Positions 12,080 to 23,267 of a stretch of DNA of 64,000 bases are shown piece after piece. Made by a program: the position numbers and the translations under genes. The notes beneath the pieces are model-generated. The model was not told the DNA's origin and did no database searches. It saw only the letters and a list, made by a program, of their open reading frames with translations. Each line of letters begins with the position of its first letter. The first letter of the stretch is position 1. This DNA comes from Thunnus maccoyii (lineage: Eukaryota > Chordata > Actinopteri > Scombriformes > Scombridae): NCBI RefSeq assembly GCF_910596095.1, contig NC_056540.1, forward strand, positions 31,907,001 through 31,971,000. The letters run 5' to 3'.

Positions 12080-12425
12080 CAGCTGTATGAGCTTTTAATC
12101 TTCAGACTCAACAGTTAAAAGCAGCTCAGAGCGTGGAGCAGAAGCTGCAGTTTAACGTCGGCGGCTGACTTGGACAGAAACTCGACATGAAAAGAAAGCA
12201 TTATGAAAGCACCGAGAGGAGCTTAATTCATCAGAACTGGATTTTCTTCAGCCGCTGCACATTCAGCCTGTCAACCTGCCGTCATTAGACGTCAGCCCTG
12301 ATTGGAAGGCTCTTTTGAAAATCAGGAAGCTGTGATTATTCACTATCATTTAGAGGGAAAGACAAAGGCCTCCAGGCTGTTTTATTTCAAGATTGCGACA
12401 AGGTAAATTGTAGTTCAGAGCTCCT
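12080..12425. other. possible conserved non-coding block
   Basis: Balanced composition with features typical of ultraconserved vertebrate DNA (GCTTAATTCATCAGAACTGG, GCCGTCATTAGACGTCAGC, GATTATTCACTATCATTTAG) and no repeat. It sits between transposon fragments and is free of insertions. Candidate only. Confidence 0.25.
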
Positions 12426-12512
12426 CAGAGAAACGTCTCAGCGGGTTTGAACATTTTAACACAACGCAGGAAAAGAGAAAAAAAGGTGGAGAGAGTAAGA
12501 GTGACAGCAGTC

Positions 12513-13005
12513 TTTAAACCTGCAGTGCGGAACTTTTACATATAAATGAATGTCCCTTACATTCAAGCCCTTGCAAAAGCCTATCACCACCAGACAAATC
12601 TCTCTGCATTTCACAGTATAGGGAGTTTTTAAATCTCACGTCAGACTGGACATTCCCACTCTGGCTGTGTGAATGAGAGACTTCTGCCAGCTAAGCTAGC
12701 TAACTTCCAGTTAGCCCTCTGCTAACTTGAATGGAGATAAAATTATTTAACAGTGCAGCTCTTCCAGACTTTCCAAATGTTATCGGACCAAATGGATCAA
12801 ATTCTAATAGTGAAACGAGTCATTCAGGGGGGTTGTGTGACACTTAAAGCAATTTATCCACTGTTTTACAGCCCCAACAGTAGCAGCACAGTAGGCTACG
12901 ACGAAGGCTATGACGTAAGCACGTGTCGACAGTGTTTTTGTAATAACTCTCACTGCCAGAAGGGGGAGACAAAAGTCCAAGCTTTAAATACTGACAGGTG
13001 AAATA
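12513..13005. mobile_element. probable fish MITE beginning TTTAAACCTGCAGTGCGG
   Basis: The left edge CTTTAAACCTGCAGTGCGGAACTTTTACATA is the recognisable start of a repeat common in percomorph genomes. The right boundary is uncertain; CTTTAAATACTGACAGG at about 12983-12999 could be the decayed opposite end. Open frames inside (82 and 73 codons on opposite strands) have no domain. Confidence 0.4.
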
Positions 13006-13159
13006 ACTGCAAGAACTATGATCCAATAATAACAGTGATAACAGTATAATGGTAGGATTTGACAATAAGGTGCGAATGACAAAAAGAGAGATGCTAAGGC
13101 CATAACGTCTCTTTTGCTTCAGCTTAATAGAAGTTTAAGCTCTGTATTGGAACTGATGA

Positions 13160-13232
13160 TAACAATAAATAATAAAACTTTATTTGTATGGCACTTTTTA
13201 AAATAAAGTTACAAAGTGATTCATAGATAGTG
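13160..13232 (-). repeat. LINE/SINE 3' tail, antisense
   Basis: AATAATAAAACTTTATTTGTATGGCACTTTTTAAA is the antisense of a common teleost retroposon tail (…GTGCCATACAAATAAAGTTTTATTATT). No body of the element is recognisable upstream. Confidence 0.55.
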
Positions 13233-14440
13233 ATTCAACAATAAAAGGGAAATGCAAATAAAAACACAATGAGATAAAAGTTAAAAGGAAGGGAAAAATA
13301 CAATTTAAACTGTATTACAGTTTTTATGATATATGCACGGTTCAATACTGAGTACACATCTTCAAAACTCTTCACACAGCCAAACACTGAGCTTACTGGG
13401 AACACCTAACCAGTGTTCCCAAGTTACTTACACCAGCCTGCCCAGATGCCAGCGTGTCTGTCCCTTCACCCGCCTTTTACGTTGTCTTCTTTTATTTTGT
13501 CGTTTTGTTTGTTGCCTTCTTTTGTTTTAACACTGACAACACTCTCATACACCACTGATCCCTACTTTCACACCTCACTTTAATTATCATTGTATTTTAC
13601 GTGATCAGAAGATCAAAATTAACCAAAATTAAATTTTGATCTTCACCTAAGATGTTCCTGCGACCAGCCAGCACCTGTTTGCAAATATTGGCTGTGCATG
13701 GGGAGTTCTGTTCACTCATCGTCATTGTAATTTAATTTAATAAATTTCAGTTTGTTACTGCTCAGTTTGGCGTGCATCTCCCTCCTTTGTTGTAACCTTT
13801 CTTTTTCTCCGAGTGAATTAGTCTTTGTTAGTTTCTATTGATAAGTGTGAAGTTATGTGTAAGAAATGTGTTTATTGTGTAAAACTTTTCATTACAAAAT
13901 ACAGTATAATTACATAGAGAACATACTACAGCGTATTCTACAGAAACGAGTCATAGAAATGCAGCAAGAAACGTTTCAGCGGGCTTTAATTTTGACAAAT
14001 TTCCTTGTTTTTTGGTTGAATATAGATGGATTTCAATGTGGTTATGATTTGGCTGTCTGTATGTTATTTTACATGTTAAATGTTGAGTTTTGGAGTGAGG
14101 ATGTAAATATAAAATGTGCTGCAGATCCACAGAGTTTTGTTGGTTGTGTTTGAGTGAGAAAAGTATTCAGGAAATGTGAAGGCTGTAGTCGCTCACTCCA
14201 AACCAGATAAGAGGAAGTAAAAAACTACTTTATTCACATGATTATCAGTGAGTTAGAGTTGCAAATTAACAAGTTTAGAAGAGAATAAATGAGTTAATGT
14301 TTGTGAATGAGGCTTTGTTTGACCTCTATTCATCATCACCTGTGTTCAGCTCAACTGGTCGACTTCCACTAAAATAAAATACTCCATCTTCTGTTTTCAG
14401 CTATGTGCTGCCGTGTAAGAAAAAAATATAAATTATCATT
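13233..14440. other. single-copy AT-rich DNA, no gene seen
   Basis: Open frames at 13333-13530 and 13866-14153 have no domain, no splice context and no neighbour support. Confidence 0.4.
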
Positions 14441-14449
14441 ACAGGGAAC

Positions 14450-14905
14450 GCCTCAGGAAAAAAAAAAAAGTGCCACAGAGTGATGAAGCAGCAGCAGCAG
14501 CAGCAGTTGATTAAAAATTAATGGCAAACAATTGTCAGTAATAAACTAGAAATTGCTCGTCATTAAAAACAGCGAGGTGTATATTTTATTATTTACTATC
14601 AAGGCGTCAGCAGTCTACCGTCTTCAGACACACTGCGACATCGCCTCCACCTTCTGACAGATTAATTTGCATTAATGCTTTCTGAAAACCTTGCCGTTTA
14701 ATTTTGCGCAGAGTAATTGGAATGAGCGTTAGTGTTTGGTCGCAGCAGATCCATTAAACAGCAGTCATTTCTACAGGTAGCAGCATATGAATTATAGATA
14801 GTTATCCCACCGCTGCTACATCTGTGGACTTGCACTGTCATTGTCTGTCTGTGTGAGAGGAACAAGAGACAAGAGGTTAAAGGTTGTTTCATTTTTTTCA
14901 TTTAT
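14450..14905. other. possible conserved non-coding block with (CAG)n
   Basis: After an A-run (14458-14470) and a short (CAG)n at 14490-14507 comes a block rich in TTAATTTGCATTAATG, AATTGGAATGAGCG and TTTAATTTTGCGC motifs. Overlapping homeobox and POU-like octamer (ATTTGCAT) sites make it enhancer-like. No coding frame is credible. Candidate only. Confidence 0.28.
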
Positions 14906-15027
14906 TTCAGAGTTTGGTGATTGTGATACTGTGAGAAATAGATCACCTAAATTAAGAAAAAATATAAAATACACACTTCCTTACCTAACCCAAGTGATGT
15001 GATATCGTCCTGATCATTTCAGTTTCA

Positions 15028-15856
15028 TTAAAGTCCCCTTTTGCAGTCAAAAATAATGTAAAAATGTTTTTAAATGTATTCATAATAGTTTTGTTTTATT
15101 GAATGAAGCAAAAAGGTCTTTGGGTAAATATCGGAAATGCTCCTTTTTGTCTCAGCCGGCTGGACACTGGGCGTGTCAGTGTTTGTGTGTGATTGACATT
15201 AGCTTGCAGGCTATCGGTGTAAACAAACTGCTGTAGCTACAAGTCATGGAAAGACAGTGTGTTGTTAGTAGTATTATTGAAGAGCAATGACCAAACCAGC
15301 ATCTAACGGGTCCGTATGACATTTGCAGGTATGTTTACATGCTGTTTAATGTGCTGCAGCTGAGCAGCTAATTAGCTATGTAGCTGCTAACTGACGTTAG
15401 CGGTGCACTTTTCCCCTGTGAATGTTTGTTTGGAGGCTCGTTCAACAAGCTAAGCTGCAGGACAAATTGCTTGTTCATGTTTGTAAGTGAGATAAGAAGG
15501 AGACTTTAGCAGGGAATCTAATGTGGGTTGTTGCTTAGAGTCTGTTGCTCTTGTGTTGTGTAGCAGGATGCAATCAGGCTCAGTGTGACCATCTGCTCTG
15601 CCTGTGATGGGACGACACATTATCACTTTGTGCAAAGATATGATTTGCTGTACAGAAATAAAGACTATAGACGGTATTTCATTGAATTAATGTTAAACAA
15701 GGGGGCACAATTATGAAATCAAAATAATTTAAAATACAGATTTCTCCCTTTTGGTTTTAGATTTTTTTCTCAAAGAACACAGGACACATGCTTTACAGAG
15801 CAGAAATGTTGCTGTAGTAGGCAAAGAAATGTAATTTAATTTCAGTTAGACTTTGA
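15028..15856. mobile_element. inverted-repeat element, copy 1 (partner at 34 kb)
   Basis: About 830 bp. The left terminus TTAAAGTCCCC... pairs with a right terminus whose reverse complement reads TCAAAGTCTAACTGAAATTA. The body from 15168 to 15778 matches 33785-34430 in inverted orientation, for example AGGATGCAATCAGGCTCAGTGTGACC and CAGCTAATTAGCTATGTAGC. TTAA-like ends again suggest a TTAA-specific transposase, by inference. Non-coding; the 61-codon minus frame at 15450-15635 is fortuitous. Confidence 0.65.
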
Positions 15857-15862
15857 CTAAGC

Positions 15863-16020
15863 TGCAATGATGTTACCTTACCAAAGTCAAGTGAACATAA
15901 GCTTTTATTGATATAGAATATATGATAGAGGATGTTGTATTGCTGTATAGAGTGTATGAGGCAAAATTGTGATTTGTGATATTGGGCTATACAAATAAAA
16001 AATGATTTAATTCAGGCAAG
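15863..16020 (+). repeat. retroposon 3' tail (ATTGGGCTATACAAATAAA)
   Basis: TTGTGATATTGGGCTATACAAATAAAAAATGATTTAATT is the well-known 3' end of fish non-LTR elements. The upstream part is AT-rich and not recognisable as coding, so only the tail of a heavily 5'-truncated insertion remains. Confidence 0.65.
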
Positions 16021-18655
16021 TACTGGAGTTATAGCATGCGTCTTTTTCTGTAATTTAAAAAAAAAAAGCAATTTAATTTCGGTTGAACTTCAAGGTTGCA
16101 CCTGTCAAGAGTTGAGAGAGGCCAGATTAAGCTATTTAAGAGAACAATTTTGCAAGCTTGAATTATTCAATTAAAGAAAAGTAATAAGTATATTTATATT
16201 TAAAATTAGTCATTTTAGGTAATAATTTATCATTTCTGCTATGTTTTACTCATTTGATGGAAATATTTATCAGAAAATGACCCTCAGACAGTAACTGGTC
16301 TCTGCAGATGTTTACTTTTAATCATAAATGAAGTAACATGACCGTTTATTTATTTATCACACTTAAAACACACACAGATGTGCATCCTGTTATTTTTTAA
16401 GCTGCGACATCTGGAGTGTCAGTGGTCATTTAACCCAAATAAAGGATAATCTGCTGCTGCTTTCTGTGTTTAAGGTGCTTAAATGGACATTATGATGTTG
16501 GTTTTACTATTAGGAAGCTCAGTCATGAACACAGATGAAGCAGATTTAAAAAATTAAGATATAAAGTGGAAATTATTGGGTTAAGTAGGGGTCAGGAGGG
16601 ACACATTTTCCGTTGATTCATTTGTCTATTTATGTTTATAGTTTATTCTGTTTTTCTCTGAATGTGAATTTCTCAGACTTCAGGTTTACATCATTTTCAG
16701 CATTTATTGAGTTCTTGAGTAATATGTTCTAGGAAAGAAGAAAGGGAAACATCAAAATGCATAGTTATATCGTATCAATGACAAACATGATAAAGAACAA
16801 GTCAAGTGAGAATAAAACAACAGGGGAGACTATAAAAAGGGATAAACCAAGTTTTCTTATGTTTCAAAGAAGTCAGCAGGGGAAATAATCAGTCGATTCT
16901 GATAAAAACAGATTTTTATAAACACACGATTATTTCACACTCACAGCGTCACAGCATGTGTGTGATTTTAATTACTTTTTTGCTATTTTTATTCTCTGTC
17001 TCTGCGGGTTTGGGTTGTTCTACTGGTTTTGCGTTTCATGTTCCAGTCCTTTCGTCTTCCATCAGTAATGGAAATTAAAGTTTCAACTGACGCTGCTGTT
17101 GTGCTTCCCTCAAATCAAATCAAATTTATATCAAATCAAGTCACTAACCCGCACCCGTTAAACAGTTTGAGACAACACTGGAAAAGCAGCCCTTTGATTT
17201 CCAGAAAACTAAACAACATTAATACTCAGCAAACACTCATCTTCTTCAGACTGAGAGGATTGCATCTTTCTCAATGGAGAACTTGGAAAACTGGGTGTGT
17301 GTTTGAAATTTTTACGATCCCTTTAGTGACTTTTTGGGAAGACCTTAAAGGATAAGACTGTCAACAATTAACTGAAGTACTGTGTGTTTTTCCAAAGCCT
17401 GATACATCTTATTCCTCTCTTATTCCAAACACTATTAAAAATGAAGACAAGAGTAGTCGTAGGAGTAGAGTAGTTCTCCTCTTGAGTTTGTACTAGCATT
17501 GTAAATTTCTCCAAGAAGTTCAAAGTCAAGAGGTTGTGATAAACAGAACCGCGTTCCACAGAACTACTCTCCAGAGACTGAAGACATCATTGCTTTTGTT
17601 AGTCTTTGCAGCTGTTTCTAAACAGTCTAACATGACTGTAATCTTCGTGGTGAAGGAACATGTCACCCAGTGCAACGGTGTGACTCACTGACGTGTTTTT
17701 AGCAGTTTTTGGACAACAACGGAGGTCTACAGTACAGAGGATACCTGTTAGCGGATCAGTTCATTGTTAGCTTGGCTCTGCACATGTGATTTGTTGACAA
17801 TAAGAAAAAATATAAAAAAATATAGAAAAAACGCCAGCCTGGAAAGAAGCGAAAGCCTTCTCAAGATGTTGCTAGATGTCAGTTACAACATCACACAACT
17901 AAATACAAGATAAAAAATAAAGACAATTAAGTCAAACTAAACTTAACTGACTCTAAGTAGCTACATTATTAGCTATTATTATTTAATCTCTATGCATCTA
18001 AATCTACCTCTAATGTCTTTGTTTTTATTCAGGGTGTTGTACAAACTGTGAAGTATCTGAATAGAGAAATGATCCAGACACTGGAATAAACTAATAATAA
18101 TACATTTTGTTTGTTGAGACAAAGTCCACAGGCCGGTTGTCAAAGAATTTGCTGTCACAGTCTACAAGTATTTAGCACCTGATTTACTCAAGGAGCAGTT
18201 TGTTACACAATTAACTCCTGAACCTGTCTGTTACTGCCAAAAACTAGACCCAAACACTCAAAGCTATGTTTTTTTTATCCATTGTTACCTGTAATCGAGG
18301 AAGAATTACTTTAAAAATAAGTAAACTTATAACTGATTCAAACTTTGTTGGAGCCTTCAGATCAACAGATAACCAACTTCAGAATTTTCTTGTCCATTTT
18401 TCTTTATTAATTAATAAGAGTCATTAGAGAAACGTCAGAGGAAATGAAAAGAAAATGGTTTGATGGAGCAGCAGCTTATGATTCCTGCTTTTCATGTGTG
18501 TTACTTCCCTGCTCTGCACAGTTGGACAAGCTCTACCATCACTGTCAGAATACTAAGAAAGAAATCTACTACTTCTGAGATAAGTGCAGCTCTGAACATG
18601 CCGCTGTCAGCTTTTGTTGCAAGTTTGAGATTTGAAGATTGATTTTACTTAAAAG
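16021..18655. other. single-copy DNA, no gene seen
   Basis: AATTTAATTTCGGTTGAACTTCAA at about 16072-16095 repeats the right terminus of the 15-kb element and may be a second solo end. A degraded AAATCAAATCAAATTTATAT at 17110 looks like an old retroposon tail in antisense. Otherwise nothing was recognised; open frames at 17029-17559 have no domain. Confidence 0.35.
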
Positions 18656-18659
18656 TCCT

Positions 18660-19145
18660 GATTCAGCAAGAGGGGTGTCTGTCCCGTCAAAGGCCCACTA
18701 ATGATCGGGTAGAAGAAAAGAAAGACGAAGGGGAAAAGAGGATGAGACTACAGATTTTTTTATTTTATTTTTTTTGCATGCATTTTCCCCTCCTTTGAAC
18801 ACACTCTGAGCCGTGCCACTCGGTGAGAGCGATGAAAAAGCGATGGCGTGTCTGATAGCTCCATCGCCGCGAGCCAACTTAATAAGAGGCTCCAGTGTGG
18901 TTCGACACTGCTGGAGCTTCTGGACCGATAAGAACCGCAGATCTGAGGAGACAGGGAGAGGCAGAGGGCGAGAGAGTTAGACAATGAGAGAGAGGAGAGA
19001 GAGAAGGGGGGGGGGGGTTTAGACAAGCGTTTTAATGCTTATGCCAGCAGGTTGAAAAATGATTATCTTGCTGTATGGTCGTGACGGTGTGTATGGAGGC
19101 CTGACAGCAGCCAGCGGCTCCACTCATTAATAAGGAGGAAAAAAC
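18660..19145. other. possible conserved non-coding block with purine tract
   Basis: GC-balanced text (18780-18950, 19030-19140) including GCGATGGCGTGTCTGATAGC, GGCTCCAGTGTGG and CTCCACTCATTAATAAGG, interrupted by a GAGA/G-run tract at 18955-19018. Looks constrained or promoter-like but carries no recognisable exon. Confidence 0.22.
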
Positions 19146-20160
19146 CGAGTGTGTGTGTGTGAGACGGTGTTAAGACTGTAATGTTGTCAACTAAATTCTG
19201 ACATGCCCTTTACCATCTGACTGCAGGCAGAGCAGCAAACTCAAGAACTTGTCATATTTTAATATTTCATCACATTTTGCTGTTCTGCATCAGATTTTAG
19301 TTTATACTTTTTTTTTTTACACGGCAGCTGAGTCACAAACCAGATTATGCTTTATATACTGAACATTGCATCCACTTTCAAGCCACATGTTCCTTAAAAT
19401 AATGTTATATTTAGAAGAACTCTGTCTTAAATAAATGAAAAACCTGCTTGAGATTAGCTAAGGGAGTTATGCATGGAGTTTAATTTTGCATAATGTTTGA
19501 GACCATCTTAAAAATTTGCAAAACCTTTCCTTTGGCTGCAGAAAAAACAAGACCTTTATATGAGAGAGAGGCTTTTATTAGAGACATATTTTATAGTATT
19601 CCATTTAATTCATCTGTTGCCTTTATTAAATCAGAACATTGTACATTTCCACAGCATTTTATGTTGTGTAATATTTACCACTCTGCTATCTGAGATTGTC
19701 TTTTTAAGCCAACTACTGTTCTCACTCACAAATTGCCTCTACTTTGCAGTTTTTTCTAACACATTTAAGCTACTGTCATTTAACTCGATTATCCCTGCCT
19801 TTCCTGGAAGTCTCTCAATCTGAAACATCTCCGGGAAGGGCTGAGTTTCACTGACAGCAACAGCAATTTAAATTAAAAAAAAAAAAAAAACCTGCAAAGT
19901 TGGAGCTACTGGAAAGACTGAAAGTGAATGGGAGCAGTCTTTTGTTAAAAGAGGAACCCAGACCTGCAGAGTGTTAATATATAACATGATTCTGCTGTTT
20001 GGATAGAATTTGTGCTGTGGAAATGTGCCACATGAGTCATTTTTGTACAGGTTTTTCCACCCTGTTTAATGTTTTTCATTTGGCTTCAACTGTCACATTT
20101 AAATTCCATCATCATAGATTACTCTGCCAATTTAGCACAACACTCCTATAATGTTGTTGG
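19146..20160. other. single-copy DNA, no gene seen
   Basis: Short open frames near 19493-19823 overlap in two frames and lack domains. An A-run lies at 19874-19890. Confidence 0.4.
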
Positions 20161-20164
20161 ACAG

Positions 20165-20895
20165 TTTTTAAAAAGGATCTAAACTGATGCAGCAGAGCCA
20201 GATATATTCATCTTTTTTATTCCACCAATTCTTCTTCCTGGTCAAAACCTGCTGCCCACATTACCCACAATGCAACTCGATCGCAGTTAAGTCTGAAGCT
20301 GCGTCTCAAATCACATACTTCTGTTAGTAGCCTACACTTTTATGTAGTACACTGTGTACACTATGTACCTACTGGCTTAGTGTGCAAATTTCTACAGGGT
20401 AGTGTTGTCTCAAATCAAACACAGCCATTGTGCACTTACCAGAAATGATGATCGCAAATTAGCATTGGCTAGTGTTAACATTAGTGTTAGCATTCGCGCT
20501 ACCAAATCATTACAGACTGCTAAATTAACCCAAAAAACATACTGATGGCTTATATCCGACAACAGTATAGTGGTGCTTAGTGCTAAAAAACACATGTATA
20601 ACTTACATTTGTATAATGTGGCGATGTTCACTGTAGTTACAACGTACCCGGCCACCATTTCCAGTTTGAAAAATGGTCCCTCACCTTCCGCTACGTAGCC
20701 AAGATGGCGACCATTGAGGGCGAGAAGCGTCCATAGTTCCACACTCAACTTTTTGACTGCACTGCATTTTTCCATACTTCTCAGTGTGAACGCACTTATG
20801 CAGTATGTGATTTGAGACACAGCATGAGATTTGGAGTGTTATGCTTGTAGTAGCTAATGTAGCCTGGAGCTGCTAGCCTCCTGCAGAGATTAGTC
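20165..20895. repeat. older interspersed repeat, copy 1, split by a MITE
   Basis: The outer sequence 20165-20293 (GATGCAGCAGAGCCAGA..., ACATTACCCACAATGCAAC) and 20828-20895 (GAGATTTGGAGTGTTATGCT..., TAATGTAGCCTGGAGCTG) matches 51500-51630 and 52150-52225. The two halves become contiguous when the 20297-20824 insertion is removed. Non-coding. Confidence 0.7.
20297..20824. mobile_element. MITE with 3-bp TGA target duplication (Harbinger-like), copy 1
   Basis: TIRs: the left AGCTGCGTCTCAAATCACATAC pairs with the right end, whose reverse complement is TGCTGTGTCTCAAATCACATAC. TGA flanks both ends (20294-20296, 20825-20827). A 3-bp duplication fits PIF/Harbinger mobilisation. The same element, inverted, occurs at 62929-63376. 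A minus-strand frame of 136 codons (20410-20820) remains open in both copies over about 90 codons with roughly 90% identical residues and no indel. I do not recognise the product (a hydrophobic stretch CFLALSTTILL is visible), and chance preservation is possible. Confidence 0.65.
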
Positions 20896-20974
20896 AAGAA
20901 AGCAGGTTAAGGTTAGACTTAAGATTACAGATGCAAGCAGAACTTCTGGGGTCCAAGCTCATAGTGCATCAAGC

Positions 20975-21345
20975 GAATGCATGTACACTAAGGACTTTTG
21001 TCAGATCAATTTAACAATTTATTCATTCAACAAACAGGAGCCTCAGTAGCGTGTGGAAGAACCATACACAGCCACAGCAGCCTGGCACCTCCTCCTCCTG
21101 CTGGTCACCAGCCTGGTCACACACTGCTGTGGGATGGCATCCCATTCTTCAACCAGCATTTGGCGAAAGTCAGCCAATGTGGTTGTGTTGGTCACTCTGG
21201 CACTAACAGCACGCCCAAGCTGATCCCACAAGTGTTCAATGGGGTTGAGGTCAGGACTGCTGGCAGGCCGTTCCATCCTCTCCACTCCCAAATTCTGGAG
21301 GTAGTCTCTGATAAACCCCACAAACCGACAATGCTGACACAAAAA
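20975..21345 (-). pseudogene. Tc1/mariner-like transposase, C-terminal fragment
   Basis: About 99 codons read on the minus strand: GFIRDYLQNLGVERM, then ASSPDLNPIEHLWDQLGRAV, then TLADFRQMLVEEWDAIPQQC and a basic tail with RRRRCQAAVAVYG. NPIEHLWD holds the last acidic residue of the DD34E catalytic triad. The first two aspartates and the paired-like DNA-binding domain are absent because similarity stops abruptly at about 21345. The full-length family is about 340 residues. It is a 5'-truncated relic with an intact frame in what remains. Confidence 0.88.
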
Positions 21346-21576
21346 TAAGAGTCACTTGAACTGACCGGTATTCATGTTGGCTGCTTAAAAAGTGCAACTG
21401 CAAGATTGTAACCTGGGTTGTTGGTGTTAAAAAGTACAAATATACATGTAAACTATTGAGGCAACTATAAATTGTACTTATTTGTGATTGCACAATCTTT
21501 TATTAGACCATTTCCACCTGTACTCAGAGCAGAGCAAACTCATGAAAATATTTCATTAAAATGTGTCATTACTTAC

Positions 21577-21834
21577 TTCGTTTTGAGGTGCTGTAGCTCA
21601 TCTTCCATTTCCTTTGTCTTTCTCTGGGAACGGCTGTAATTTTTCTTTTTTTTTGCAGTTCCTTATAAATGGCTTGAGGCACTACACCACCATCATCCTC
21701 ATCTTCAGAGTCAGTGAAGTCTTCCCTTCTGATTTTCTTTGTTGTCGGGACAGGAGATGTGCATAATGGTGTCCTTTTCTTTGCTGCCTTTTTTTTCTTG
21801 AAGTAGTGCTGCTAGGCCTTTTTTTTCCCGCCAT
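21577..21834 (-). pseudogene. unrecognised exon-like block, Lys-rich then acidic
   Basis: On the minus strand an ATG (MAGKKRPSSTTSRKK) is followed, after a one-base shift in an A-run, by KAAKKRTPLCTSPVPTTKK and IRREDFTDSEDEDDGGVVPQ. The block ends at a good splice donor (CGAA/GTAAGT, exon edge 21577). A nuclear-localisation-like basic start with an SDED-type acidic segment suits the N-terminus of a transposon-encoded or chromatin protein. I cannot name the family. The frameshift argues against an active gene. The next exon was not found. Confidence 0.3.
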
Positions 21835-21895
21835 TGCGGCAGATGACTTCTGACTGTTCTACAAAGTAATAGATAGAATTGTTGTGTAATTGTGT

Positions 21896-21900
<5 letters not shown>

Positions 21901-21929
<29 letters not shown>
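21901..21929. repeat. (CA)n microsatellite
   Basis: A CA dinucleotide run. Confidence 0.92.
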
Positions 21930-21932
<3 letters not shown>

Positions 21933-22334
21933 CAACACACTTCATCTGACAGCACATAAAATAAAGTAATAAATACTAAAAAACATAATTACATAATCAA
22001 ATAATTAGCTACATAAATGAAAGCACATTTATTTCCACATTTAATTATATATGCTCACATTGCCATTATTATGGAGAGTTATATTGCCCTCTCCCTCTTG
22101 TGGTAGCTAGTAATTATTAAATGTTTTGTGTTGAACTGGGCACGCAGGTGCTACATTCTTTATCCGTCATTGTGAGGTAGCAGTGAAAAAGAGTGTCAGA
22201 CTGTCTGGAGGTCTGGGAAGTCATCATGCAGACAGGATATTGTGTCTGTAATCTTTCAGGTGCTACTCAGGCTACTCCTTTCTTCAGTTACTGCTCATGT
22301 AGGGGTGGAAGTTTGGTAACTAGGGGCGTAATAT

Positions 22335-23105
22335 CCAAGCGGCAACCTCCAGGGCTGAAAATGAAGCCAATGTGGAAGTGCCCAAAACCTGCATTCTCTC
22401 TAACGGCCATCAGGGGGCGACTCCACTGGCTGCAAAAAGAAGTTTGACTGTATGGAAGTCTATGAGAAAATGACCCTACTTCTCTCTTGATTTATTACTT
22501 CAGTAAACTGTTTCCTAATGAGTTTATGGTCTCAATTGCTTATTTCAAGTCTTCTTCAAAACAGCATGATGTTCATTTTGTAATTTATGGTCCCATTTAG
22601 AGTAAAATAGACGATAAAGCAGTGTATGCTTTAGGACATGGTTACGTTGTGATTGACAAGTGGCCACCACGGCGACAACGTTGCTTACGTAACGTAACCA
22701 TTGCGTGTAGGCGTAGCTGCTGCTATTTCACAGTGTGTTTTCAATTTACTAAAGTTAATTGTAACATTGTGGTCGCCTAAAAACAGTCTTGTTCAGCGTT
22801 TGGTTGTAATAAAAGACTCATCAATGAGTCAGGTGATCAGTTTTTCCTGTGAGTACATTCTGTTTTAAAGGTTTTAGGCCTGTTTTTCGCTAGCGAAAAT
22901 TAGCATTAGCATTATCACTGTTAACCATAGATTGTAAATGCACCGTGCTAACCAAGCTAGCAGCTAGCACTATGGTCAGCTCAACCCTCTCGTCCAAATA
23001 CGGTCACTTCTGGCTCCAAAAATCAAACATGGCGATGGCCAAATCCAAGATGGCGAGGGTCAAAGCGCTGCACCCGAGGCTTCAAAACGGCAATGTTTCT
23101 CTAAT
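22335..23105 (+). mobile_element. interspersed element related to the 51.6-kb insertion
   Basis: It begins CCAAGCGGCAACCTCCAGGG and then CTGAAAATGAAGCCAATG, matching the reverse complement of 52146-52090. Near its far end, GATGGCGAGGG and GAGGCTTCAAAACGGC match the other end of that element in the same inverted sense. The middle (22480-22960) is not shared. No coding capacity was recognised. Boundaries are approximate. Confidence 0.5.
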
Positions 23106-23267
23106 CGTTTCCCATTCACTCATTCAGTTTATTTAGCTATACATTTCCAGGACAGGAAATTGAGAGTAGAGTGCTATTCCTCTCTAAATTTTGCACTGGC
23201 CTTACTGGTAAATGATGATGTGGTCCATGGTGATATACTTTGATGTGTTGTTGTTACAGACCATGCC

